A stretch of DNA of 64,000 nt. It comes from Hymenobacter cellulosivorans (GTDB taxonomy: Bacteria > Bacteroidota > Bacteroidia > Cytophagales > Hymenobacteraceae). The notes beneath the pieces were generated by a model. It was not told the DNA's origin and did not search any database. It saw nothing but the letters and a program-made list of their open reading frames with translations. Positions 50,784 through 58,936 of this stretch are shown here, piece after piece. The translations under genes were made by a program, and so were the position numbers. The first letter of the stretch is position 1. Every line of letters starts with the position of its first letter. The stretch spans positions 3,166,501 to 3,230,500 of the forward strand of contig NZ_CP095049.1 of NCBI RefSeq assembly GCF_022919135.1, written 5' to 3'.

Positions 50784-51658
50784 TATTGATCCAGAAAAAC
50801 CTGAAAGTCGGCCAGCTGCACGGGCTGATTGGCCCGCGCCAGGTGCAGCAGCGGCACCTGACCGTAAAACGAAGCCCACATGGAGTAGGAGCTGGGTGGG
50901 CCCAGCACGTAGTTGCAGGCGGCCAGGGCGTAGAGGTCTTCCACAAAATGATTGGTAGCCAGATGCACCCGCAGGCCCGCAAAGTCGGCAAGGGTTAGCT
51001 CTTCATTCGAGCACAGCAGAAATGCTACCCGTTGCCCGGCCGGCAATTGTTCCTGCACAGCCCGCATGGCCCGGGCATAGGTGGCATTGTCGTAGAAATA
51101 AGCCCCGTTATTATACGTAGCATAGTCGCCGCGGCGAATGTGGACGCCCACCACTACGTCGGCCGACTCACGCAGGCCGGCCAGCAGCGCAGTTACGGCC
51201 CGGCGGTGGGGCTCTATGGGAGCAAAAAGCTGGCGCAATAGCGCGCCGTGGCGGGAGAAGTTGCGCTTATCCCGAAACTGCCAGCCGTGAGCCAGCACCA
51301 GGCCACCACGGGCCGCGGCCAGATAATCGGGTTGGTTGAGGTCGTAGTCCTGGTCGGGCAGGTCGGTGAGCAGGGCGGGGCGGCGGGGCAGCAGGCGGCT
51401 GGCCTGCCGCAGCAGCTCGAAGGCCCGCGGGTGCTGCACCAGGTCGAGCAAGCGGTCGAGGCGGGGCTGGCGGAAGGCATGCAGGCGCACCGGCAGGCCG
51501 CCAAAGTTGCCGGTGGCCGTGGCTTCAAAGAACGGGGCGTACCCGCCGAAGCTGGGGTTGGCCAGCTCGTAGCCGTACTCGGCCGCATTGGCCAGAAAGT
51601 GGGCAAACAGAAACAGCCGGTTGCCCAGCTGTCCGGTACGTTTGACGAGAATAACCAC
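50783..51658 (-). CDS. Alpha-1,2-fucosyltransferase (GT11)
   Basis: The 291-residue protein has the GT11 opening VKRTGQLGNRLFLFAHFLA and the diagnostic VGVHIRRGDYATYNNGAYF, where HxRRGDY binds GDP-fucose. FLLCSNEELTLADF and GPPSSYSMWASFYG complete the family pattern. It transfers L-fucose from GDP-fucose in alpha-1,2 linkage, linking it to gmd and fcl in this locus. Its stop codon overlaps the next start (TAATG). No membrane segment is seen. Confidence 0.9.
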   Translation of the reverse strand: MVILVKRTGQLGNRLFLFAHFLANAAEYGYELANPSFGGYAPFFEATATGNFGGLPVRLHAFRQPRLDRLLDLVQHPRAFELLRQASRLLPRRPALLTDLPDQDYDLNQPDYLAAARGGLVLAHGWQFRDKRNFSRHGALLRQLFAPIEPHRRAVTALLAGLRESADVVVGVHIRRGDYATYNNGAYFYDNATYARAMRAVQEQLPAGQRVAFLLCSNEELTLADFAGLRVHLATNHFVEDLYALAACNYVLGPPSSYSMWASFYGQVPLLHLARANQPVQLADFQVFLDQ

Positions 51659-51705
51659 GGGGCGGAGAAAAAGAAGGGGAAAGATGAATTCAGCGGGGCG
51701 GCCCC

Positions 51706-52548
51706 TCAGCCGTGCAGGAAATAGCCGGTAAGGCGGCGGGCGTAGCCGTTAAGCAAAAACAGCGGTACGAGCGGCACAGGGCAGTTTTTGAGCGCGAAGT
51801 GCGTGAAGTTGCGCAGATTGCCGCCGCCCCGGATGCCGAACAGATGCTGGTAATAGCCCTGCAGGCTGCGGTGGCGGCGCGTCTGTTCCTGCCCGCTTTC
51901 CTCGGGGTAGGTCAGCAGGTGAGCGTCGTAGTTGACGAAGACCGGAAAGCCATGCCGGCGTGCTACACTGGTAAAGTCGAAGTCGGCCAGGTAGTGAGGC
52001 AGGCGCTTTTCGTCGAACAGGCCAATGGCTTCGAATACGGCCACCGGTATTAGCAGGCCGCGGCCGGGCAGGTAGGTAACCGGGTGCAGGCCGTGGCGCT
52101 GGTCGGCGGGCAGGGTCTGTAGCAGGTCGCGGCGGGAGTGGGTCAGCCAGTTGAAGACCTCCCCGCCGTAGACCGGCTCCTTGGTGTGGGCATCCAGCTC
52201 CAGCGGACCCAGCAGCGCCCGGGGCTGCCGGCGCGACCAGAGCAGCATGCGTTCCACAAAATCGGGGGCGGCCACCACGTCATTGTTGAGAGTCAGGATT
52301 CGGTCGGCACCCTGCGTCAGGGCCCGCCGGATGCCAGCATTCACGCCTGCCGTCCAGAATAGCTGGCCCGTGCCGTCCACGACTTCCACTTCCGGAAACT
52401 CGTGGCGCAGCCGCTCCCCGGTGCCGTCCGTCGAGCCATCATCGACCACAATAACGCAGAAGCTGGACTGGGTTTGCTGGCGCAAGGAAAGCAGGCAGGC
52501 CTGGGTAAAGGACCAGCGGTTGAAAACGGGAATTACGATGAACAGCAT
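51706..52548 (-). CDS. Glycosyltransferase family 2
   Basis: A GT2 transferase of 280 residues. The GT-A start is IVIPVFNRWSFTQACLLSLR, then VIVVDDGSTDGTGERL, and the metal-binding pair is in ILTLNNDVVAAPDF. YLPGRGLLIPVAVFEAIG is the usual acceptor-side block. A short hydrophobic end (NCPVPLVPLFLLNGYARRL) may associate with membrane. It follows another transferase in the wza operon by 32 bases. Sugar specificity is not readable. Confidence 0.88.
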   Translation of the reverse strand: MLFIVIPVFNRWSFTQACLLSLRQQTQSSFCVIVVDDGSTDGTGERLRHEFPEVEVVDGTGQLFWTAGVNAGIRRALTQGADRILTLNNDVVAAPDFVERMLLWSRRQPRALLGPLELDAHTKEPVYGGEVFNWLTHSRRDLLQTLPADQRHGLHPVTYLPGRGLLIPVAVFEAIGLFDEKRLPHYLADFDFTSVARRHGFPVFVNYDAHLLTYPEESGQEQTRRHRSLQGYYQHLFGIRGGGNLRNFTHFALKNCPVPLVPLFLLNGYARRLTGYFLHG

Positions 52549-52580
52549 AGTAAAAGGAGTAGAAGGGCGACCGGGCGAGG

Positions 52581-53633
52581 TCAGGAATAGGTGAGAGGAG
52601 CCGCCGGGGCAGTGTGCGTGGCAGCTTCTTCGGGCTCAGGAGCGTAGGGCGGGTCCAGGGGCACGGTGCCCTGCTCCCGAAACCACCGGGGCACACGTTG
52701 CAGCAGGCGGCGGGTTTTGGCTGCTACCCGGCCGCTCAGGAATTCGCGGAAGTACTGCTGGTCGCGGCGCAGGTCGCGCAGCACCGCGGGCGGGTGCCGG
52801 AGCGGAAAGGCAAACTGCTCGGCCGCGGGGCGGGCAAACTGCTCGTCGGCGGCTGTGGTGTGGGTGGCGTCCTGCCCGAAGCCAATGTTGCAAACCAGGT
52901 TTACCGCCGGCAGAATAGTCAGGCCCGAGTTGGCGGCTACCGCAAAATGCCACTGGTAGTCCCAGATGCTGGGCGCCTGCCGGGCCTTATAAATGGCCTG
53001 AAAGCGCGGCAGCCAGTACTGGCGCTCCAGCAGGCTGGGGTAGAGGCTGCCGAGCAGGCGGCGGCGGCGCAGTTCGGGCAGCAGCTGCAGCTTAAAATCG
53101 AAGTGCTGCCAGGCCCGGCGCCACGAGGCCCAGCCCCAGCTTTGCACCTGCCCCGAGAAGTAGTAAGAGTCGGCGGCAGGATCCTGGGGGCGCAGGGCTT
53201 CGCGGGAAAAGTTACAGCCGCCAATGTGCATTACGCGGGCGTCGAGGCGGTAGCGGACCAGCAGCTCCTGGCAAAATTGGAAAAAATGCGGGCTGGGCAG
53301 GCAGTCATCTTCCAGAATGATACCCTCGGGCTCGCGCTCAAAAAACCAGTCGATGGCCTCAGCCGGGTTGAGGCCGCAGCCCAGGTTAGTTTCCCGAAAC
53401 CGGGTATATACCTCGCAGGGCCAGTCGATGTGGTCGGTAACCAGGGCCCGCACCTGGGCGCACAGCGCGGCTTCCGCCGGGCGGCCGGGGCGCGGACCAT
53501 CGGCGGCCACGTAGAGCCGGGCCGGGCGCGCCGCCCGAATAGCCAGCAGTACCTGCCGGGTCGACTCGGGCCGGTTGAAAATAATGAACAGCACCGGCGT
53601 AGACAGGCCGGAAGCACTATCAGAGGGAGACAT
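52581..53633 (-). CDS. Glycosyltransferase, nucleotide-diphospho-sugar transferase fold
   Basis: The 350-residue protein has a GT-A-like domain with the opening TPVLFIIFNRPESTRQVLLA, YVAADGPRPGRPAE, and EGIILEDDCLPSPHFFQFCQ, where EDD is the metal site. SWGWASWRRAWQHFD is a block typical of one family annotated as nucleotide-diphospho-sugar or HlpA-like transferases. The ATG at 53633 is chosen; the open frame extends back to 53867, but that segment is Pro/Phe/Arg-rich and overlaps the polymerase gene. It overlaps that upstream gene by 14 bases. Confidence 0.83.
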   Translation of the reverse strand: MSPSDSASGLSTPVLFIIFNRPESTRQVLLAIRAARPARLYVAADGPRPGRPAEAALCAQVRALVTDHIDWPCEVYTRFRETNLGCGLNPAEAIDWFFEREPEGIILEDDCLPSPHFFQFCQELLVRYRLDARVMHIGGCNFSREALRPQDPAADSYYFSGQVQSWGWASWRRAWQHFDFKLQLLPELRRRRLLGSLYPSLLERQYWLPRFQAIYKARQAPSIWDYQWHFAVAANSGLTILPAVNLVCNIGFGQDATHTTAADEQFARPAAEQFAFPLRHPPAVLRDLRRDQQYFREFLSGRVAAKTRRLLQRVPRWFREQGTVPLDPPYAPEPEEAATHTAPAAPLTYS

Positions 53634-54960
53634 GGGCGGGAGCGGTTGGCAACGTGGCGGGCGAAAATTGGGGAAGAATGGCCGCCTCCGGGTGGGAAAG
53701 AAGAACGGGAAGCTGTGCCGTTTCAGGCACCGTAGCGGATGGAGCCGGCTCCAGAACGGCCAGCTCGGCGGCGGCAAAGGCCAGGCCCAGCAGGCCGAAA
53801 AAGTACAGAGGCCAGTCGTAGGACACGCCGTAGAGCAAGCCACTGCCGGCGTAGGCCACCAAAGCAATGGTTTCCAGGGGCAGCGGCCGGGGCGGCGACA
53901 AACTCCGCACGACCAGCAGCAGCACCGGCATAATGGCCAGCAATACGCCGATCAGGCCGAAGTAAAACATCCGGTCGACGTAGAAGCTGTGGAAGTGGTG
54001 GCCCGTGTAGTCGGGCCACACCGGCTCCCCGGATTCCTGGTGGAAAAACTGCATGGGCAGCTCAAAGCCCTTCAGGCGCATGCCGGCCACGGGGTATTCC
54101 CACAGGAACGGCTCGTAGGCCTGAAACTGCTGCAGGCGCCAGCTGCCCGTGCCCTGACTGTCGCTGTTGGAGATATCCTCGATGTTGCTGTTGAGCTTCT
54201 TGAGCACGTCGGGGTTGTTCAGCACCACCGTCAGGCCCCCGAGCAGGCCAAAAAACAGCGGTATGAGCACCACCGGCAGGAAGCGCAGCAGGCTCAGGCG
54301 GGTGGTGCTGGCCCGGGCCACCAGGATCAGGTTGAGAAACAGGGCCAAGCCGGTGCTCAACCACACGGTTCGGTGTTGCAAAAAAATGATGATGCCCAAG
54401 TCAACGAAGAAGTAAAACAGAAAGAACAGCGACTTTCCGACCAAATAGCGGTTCAGAAAGTACACGGCCGGCAGTACCAGCAGAAAGGCGGAGGTGGTAT
54501 TCACGCCCCGTTCGTGGCTCAGAAAGCCGGCAATGGTGAAGGTTTCGGGGTGAAAAACCAGGATGTTGAGGGCTACCAGTACGGGCAAGGTCATCAGGAT
54601 AAACCCCAGGGGCGGAATGCCGTGGCGGCGGTAGTAGGCATACACGCCAAACAAGACCAGATACGGGGTGAGCTTGCTGAACACGTGCGGATACACCACC
54701 CAGGTGCCCCAGCCCGCGTACGACTCCAGGGCCAGGGCTGCCAGGCTCACAAGTACCAGCAGCAGCCAACGCCCCATGCCGGTCGAAAACCAGCGCCAGG
54801 AGCGCACAATCAGCCACGTTGCCAGTCCCAGCAGGGCGTAGTTGTACACCCGGAGCATGGGGTCGTCCTCGGCTTCCCACACGAAGCTGGAAAGCGCCGC
54901 ATCGGTAAACAGGACGACCAGCAGAACAAGCAGGTAGCGGAAGCGCAGGCTAAGTTTCAT
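53620..54960 (-). CDS. O-antigen ligase/polymerase-like membrane protein (Wzy type)
   Basis: A hydrophobic protein of 446 residues with about 11-12 membrane segments. A large periplasmic loop between two late segments includes DSQGTGSWRLQQFQAYEPFL, EYPVAGMRLKG and GHHFHSFYVDRMFYFGLIG. This layout, with a loop Arg/Gly pattern and a following helix, is typical of O-antigen polymerases and ligases. In a Wza/Wzc/Wzx locus it is likely the polymerase that extends repeat units in the periplasm. Sequence in this family is poorly conserved, so the call depends on topology and position. Confidence 0.8.
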   Translation of the reverse strand: MKLSLRFRYLLVLLVVLFTDAALSSFVWEAEDDPMLRVYNYALLGLATWLIVRSWRWFSTGMGRWLLLVLVSLAALALESYAGWGTWVVYPHVFSKLTPYLVLFGVYAYYRRHGIPPLGFILMTLPVLVALNILVFHPETFTIAGFLSHERGVNTTSAFLLVLPAVYFLNRYLVGKSLFFLFYFFVDLGIIIFLQHRTVWLSTGLALFLNLILVARASTTRLSLLRFLPVVLIPLFFGLLGGLTVVLNNPDVLKKLNSNIEDISNSDSQGTGSWRLQQFQAYEPFLWEYPVAGMRLKGFELPMQFFHQESGEPVWPDYTGHHFHSFYVDRMFYFGLIGVLLAIMPVLLLVVRSLSPPRPLPLETIALVAYAGSGLLYGVSYDWPLYFFGLLGLAFAAAELAVLEPAPSATVPETAQLPVLLSHPEAAILPQFSPATLPTAPAHVSL

Positions 54961-54983
54961 GGGAGCAGCGGCAAGGCAGAAAG

Positions 54984-56096
54984 TCAGATCAGGACGGGTT
55001 GCGGCACTTCCCGGGCGGCGCGGTACACCTCGTGGGTAAGGGCGGCGGTCCGTCTCCAGGTAAAGTCGCGCAGGCGCAGGGAGCCCAGCTGGGTCAGCTG
55101 CCGCCGTAGGTGCGGTTCGTGGAGCAAGAGCAGTAGCAGCTGGGCCAGGTCGGCGGGCTGCTGCGGGTCGAAGTAGAGGGCCGCGTCCTGGGCCGTTTCC
55201 GGAAAGCAGGAGGCGTTACTGAGCACCACGGGGCAATGCTGGGCAAAGGCTTCCAAAATCGGAAAGCCGAAGCCTTCGTAGCGCGAGGGAAACACAAAGG
55301 CCGCCGCGCCGCGGTACAGACTGGCCAGCTCGGCTTCCGACACCATTCCGGTAAACTGCACATTTGCCGTCAGGTCCAGCACCTGCAGGCGGTCCTGCTC
55401 GGCCTCCGTGGCCTTGCCGCCACCAGCGCACACCAGCCGCAGGCTGCGCTGGCCGGGCTGGCGCACCAGTTGGGCCAGGGCCTGAAGCAAACAGTCGAAG
55501 TTCTTGTAGCCCTGGCGGGTGCCCACGTACAGCAGGTAGCCCTCGGGCAGGGTAGGTTGCCCGGCCACCACCGGCGTGTAGCCGTGCGGCACCACCGTTA
55601 CCCGGTCAGGACTCACGGGCAGCAGGCGCAGAATGTCGGCGCGGGTGTGCTCCGAAACGGCAATAATCTGGTTGGCCCGCTGCGCAATCCGGCTCATCAG
55701 GGGTAAGTCAGTCAGCGGGTACTGCTCCCCGAACAGCACCGGTATCATGTCGTGAATGGTGATAACCAGGGGCTTGTCCTGCAGTTCGGGCAGAAAGTAA
55801 GGGTCATCAGTCAGCGTGGGATGAAACACATCGAACTTGCCCTGGCGCAGGGCCCGGCGGGACGCGGAGCGGTTCAGGTTCAGCATCAGCGAGAATCGGC
55901 CCCGAAAGCTCAGGTTCGGAAAAAAGCTCGAATGCCGGGAATGCTGCCGGTCTTTCAGGTACACATTGTTGGAAAGCACAACGGGCACGTGGGAGTGAAT
56001 GTCGGGGGCCGCGTGGTCGAGCAGGGCCCGGAAATAGCGCGAGACGCCGCCGACATTCTGCACGGTGAAGGCCTGGTGGTCGTAGAGAATGTTCAT
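54984..56096 (-). CDS. Glycosyltransferase family 4
   Basis: A GT-B retaining transferase of 370 residues. The N-terminal half begins MNILYDHQAFTVQNVGGVSRYFRALLDH. The donor half has LLYVGTRQGYKNFDCLLQAL and FVFPSRYEGFGFPILEAFAQ, in which the E-x7-E motif contacts the nucleotide sugar. The retaining mechanism suggests mannose or similar donors, but this is general to the family. Its stop overlaps the next upstream gene's frame in a 4-base arrangement with 56093, showing tight coupling. Confidence 0.9.
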   Translation of the reverse strand: MNILYDHQAFTVQNVGGVSRYFRALLDHAAPDIHSHVPVVLSNNVYLKDRQHSRHSSFFPNLSFRGRFSLMLNLNRSASRRALRQGKFDVFHPTLTDDPYFLPELQDKPLVITIHDMIPVLFGEQYPLTDLPLMSRIAQRANQIIAVSEHTRADILRLLPVSPDRVTVVPHGYTPVVAGQPTLPEGYLLYVGTRQGYKNFDCLLQALAQLVRQPGQRSLRLVCAGGGKATEAEQDRLQVLDLTANVQFTGMVSEAELASLYRGAAAFVFPSRYEGFGFPILEAFAQHCPVVLSNASCFPETAQDAALYFDPQQPADLAQLLLLLLHEPHLRRQLTQLGSLRLRDFTWRRTAALTHEVYRAAREVPQPVLI

Positions 56097-57310
56097 GCAA
56101 GGGAGGATGCAGTGTGTGTGGACGACAGGACAGAAGCGGGCTCAGCCTGGTGGGAAGGAGAGAGGGCGCGGAAATGAGCCAGGGTTTCCTGGTAAAAGCC
56201 GACCGTCTGCGCGGCCATGTGCGGCAGGGTAAAGCAGGCGGTAGCGTGGGCGTATTGACGAGCGTGCAGCACAAGGCGGGCCGCCTCATCGGCGAGCAGC
56301 AGGTGGAGGCGCCGGGCCAGCAGGGCCGGCTCGGTAGTAGGAGCAAACAGGGCTTCGGGCGTGGCTCCCAGCACTTCGGGAATGCCGCCGGTAGCGGGCG
56401 CCAGCACTGGCACCCCGGCCAGCACGGCTTCTACCAGCGCCAGGCCCAACGATTCGAGCCGGGCCGTGTGCACGTACACGGTAGCCTGCCGTAGCAAAGG
56501 AGCCACATCCGTTCGGTAGCCCAGCAGCAGCACGTGGTCGGTCAGGTCGTAGTCGGCAATGAGCTGGCGCAGGGTGGCTTCCTCGGGGCCTTTACCCACC
56601 AGTGCCACCACAAAATCGGAGCGGAGGTGGCGCAGTTCCCGGGCTATTTCCACGAGGTAGCGCTGGTTTTTGTTAGCATCCAGAAATCCCACGTTGAGAA
56701 TAACCGGCCGGCCCGCAACTTCGGGAATGACTAGCGCGGACCCGGCAGAGTCGGTACTTGCCGGCAATGGGCTGCCGCCATGAATGCGCCGGGTTACACA
56801 ATCGTCGGGCAGGAAGGGGCGGAAGCAGCCCAGCAGATAATCGGAAACGCCGATAAAGTACTGGGTTTGGGGCAGAAGCCAGGCGTACAAGCGGCGGATA
56901 AATCCGGCCGACAACCCGGAGAGCTGGTTGCGGCGAATGATTTCCTCGGCCGGATGCTCACTGGCATGCCCAGTCACGACCACCGGTATCCGGTCGTGCA
57001 GCGCCCGGCGCACGGCGGCTCCGCTGCCTACATCGTGGGCGTTGGCCAGGTCGTAATCGGCCTGCCGGGGTATGGCGGTGTAGAGCATGGCAAAATACCA
57101 CAGGTCCAGGGCTACCTCGGGGCCGGCCACCAGGGCTACCAGCCGCTGCAGGCCGCTGAGCACGCGTCGGCGGGACCCCTGCAGGGTATTGGGCGTAATC
57201 AGGTCTACCGTGTGGCCCAGCCGGCGCAGCTCGGTGGCCAAGTTCAGATAATGCACCCGCACGCCGCACGGTGCGGTTTCGCCCCAGTAAGACACAAACA
57301 GGATCTTCAT
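56093..57310 (-). CDS. Glycosyltransferase family 4
   Basis: A second GT4 transferase, 405 residues. It opens MKILFVSYWGETAPCGVRVH and contains ILNVGFLDANKNQRYLVEIA and the donor-site block VHTARLESLGLALVEAVLAG with its E-x7-E pair. A hydrophobic patch near residue 80 may dock to the membrane. Overlaps by 4 bases with both neighbours (flippase and GT4) suggest strict co-translation within the wza operon. Confidence 0.9.
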   Translation of the reverse strand: MKILFVSYWGETAPCGVRVHYLNLATELRRLGHTVDLITPNTLQGSRRRVLSGLQRLVALVAGPEVALDLWYFAMLYTAIPRQADYDLANAHDVGSGAAVRRALHDRIPVVVTGHASEHPAEEIIRRNQLSGLSAGFIRRLYAWLLPQTQYFIGVSDYLLGCFRPFLPDDCVTRRIHGGSPLPASTDSAGSALVIPEVAGRPVILNVGFLDANKNQRYLVEIARELRHLRSDFVVALVGKGPEEATLRQLIADYDLTDHVLLLGYRTDVAPLLRQATVYVHTARLESLGLALVEAVLAGVPVLAPATGGIPEVLGATPEALFAPTTEPALLARRLHLLLADEAARLVLHARQYAHATACFTLPHMAAQTVGFYQETLAHFRALSPSHQAEPASVLSSTHTASSLA

Positions 57311-58899
57311 GGCAGCACCGGGTTAGCAGTTGAATAGGCGGTTGTCGGGGCGTACCGGGTTGGGTTCAAAAAGCGCACGTAGCGGGCCAGCAACCGGCCC
57401 AGCACGCCGGAATGGCTTTGGGGCTCTAGGCGGTCGAGGAAGGCGCTCAGCTCGCGGCGCAGGCCGGGCAGTGGCACCAGCAGAATCAGCGTGCCCAGCA
57501 CCAGTCCGCCCACCAGCATCAGAACAAGCAGCGACACGACCGGCGGCAGCTGCCAGGAATTCAGGACCAACTGTACGCCGGCCAGCACAGAAGCAATGAC
57601 GGCCGCGTTGAACAGGCCCGGGACGTAGATACTCAGTAGTTGCCCGTATCTGATGGCTAAATCGTTATGCAGCAGGCGCATAAACAGGCCGGCATACAGC
57701 AAAGCGCCCAGATTCAGCGCCAGGGCGTAGCCCATCAGGCCCCAGCCATGGAGCAGCCAGAACAGCCCGGGCAGAATCAGCAGGTATTGCAGAATGATGA
57801 TGGTTTTCTCGCGCAGCCGGGCTCGGGCGTCGCTCACGATGCCGCCAAACATGGTCAGCAACATCAGGCTTGAGGTAAAGCTCATCACCCGCAGCAGGGG
57901 AATAGAGTCGCCCCACTTTGGGCCCAGCAGGCTGTATACCAATTCGGGGGCAGCTACCATCATGCCGGCGGCCGTGGGCAGGATAAATGCGGCCACCAGC
58001 GTCACGCTCGATAAATACACCTTGCGCAGACGGTCCGCATCGGCCTGTACCTGGCTGAAGGCCGGGAAAATGACCTTCGACACGCTGGTCGTGAGCATGT
58101 ACATCGGCAAGGACACCAGCATCCAGGCGCGGTTGTAGACGCCCAGCAGGGCCGTGCCCAGCACCCGCCCGATGATGAGCGTATCCAGGGAGCTGCCAAT
58201 AAATTCCAGGAAGCTGATCAGGGAAATACGGCTGCCGTAGCTCCACAGCGGCTGGTAATGCGCCCAGCTCAGCAGCGGCACCACCGAGTGGCGCGTCACG
58301 AGGTAGGCCAGCAGGCCCACCAGCAGCCCCTGGGCCACGCTGGCCGCCACCAGACTCCACACCCCGTAGCCGCTCAGGGCCATGCTCACGCCCACGCCGC
58401 CGTACGACACGATGTAGGAGCTGACTTCGACCAAGGCCAGGGTCCGAAACTGCATCGTGCGCCGCAGCAAGCTCAGGGCCGTGGCCGACAAGCCCGTCAG
58501 CAGCAGGCTCAGGGCCAGGGCCTGGGCCACGGGCACCACTTCGGGCTCGTGGAAAATATAGACCGACAGCGGGGCCAGCAAGATCAGCAGGCCGCCGAAG
58601 ACTATGCCCAGCAGCACCGAGGCCGTGAAGGCCGCCCGGACGTCTTCCCGGGTCAGCTCCTGCTTCTGAATAATGGCCTGCTCCATGCCCATCTGAGCAA
58701 AATAGCCGCCGAAGCGCAGCACCACGTTGGCCAGGGCCACCACCCCAAACGCGGCGGGTGTGAGCAGGCGGGCCATAATGGCGGTGTAGCCCACCTGCAT
58801 GATGGCCGTGAGAATAGTGGCCGCCGTGCTCCATTTCACGCCCTGCACCGTGGTCATGGTGAGGCTGGGACGCGGCTGATCGACAGTCGAGGTAGACAT
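57307..58899 (-). CDS. Polysaccharide flippase (Wzx-like, MOP superfamily)
   Basis: The 530-residue membrane protein has about 12-14 helices. Its N-terminal part GVKWSTAATILTAIMQVGYT, then IMARLLTPAAFGVVALANVV, is the classic start of MOP-family polysaccharide exporters. It should flip the lipid-linked repeat unit from cytoplasm to periplasm. It is encoded between wzc and the GT4 genes and overlaps the latter by 4 bases. The C-terminal tail is short and polar. Confidence 0.9.
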   Translation of the reverse strand: MSTSTVDQPRPSLTMTTVQGVKWSTAATILTAIMQVGYTAIMARLLTPAAFGVVALANVVLRFGGYFAQMGMEQAIIQKQELTREDVRAAFTASVLLGIVFGGLLILLAPLSVYIFHEPEVVPVAQALALSLLLTGLSATALSLLRRTMQFRTLALVEVSSYIVSYGGVGVSMALSGYGVWSLVAASVAQGLLVGLLAYLVTRHSVVPLLSWAHYQPLWSYGSRISLISFLEFIGSSLDTLIIGRVLGTALLGVYNRAWMLVSLPMYMLTTSVSKVIFPAFSQVQADADRLRKVYLSSVTLVAAFILPTAAGMMVAAPELVYSLLGPKWGDSIPLLRVMSFTSSLMLLTMFGGIVSDARARLREKTIIILQYLLILPGLFWLLHGWGLMGYALALNLGALLYAGLFMRLLHNDLAIRYGQLLSIYVPGLFNAAVIASVLAGVQLVLNSWQLPPVVSLLVLMLVGGLVLGTLILLVPLPGLRRELSAFLDRLEPQSHSGVLGRLLARYVRFLNPTRYAPTTAYSTANPVLP

Positions 58900-58936
58900 T
58901 GGATACCAGGAAAGAAGGGGAGAAGCGCCGTCGGGG

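Noticed and set aside
53575..55176. A 533-codon plus-strand open frame
   Set aside because: It is antisense to the polymerase-like and neighbouring genes, with Gln/His-rich low-complexity translation.
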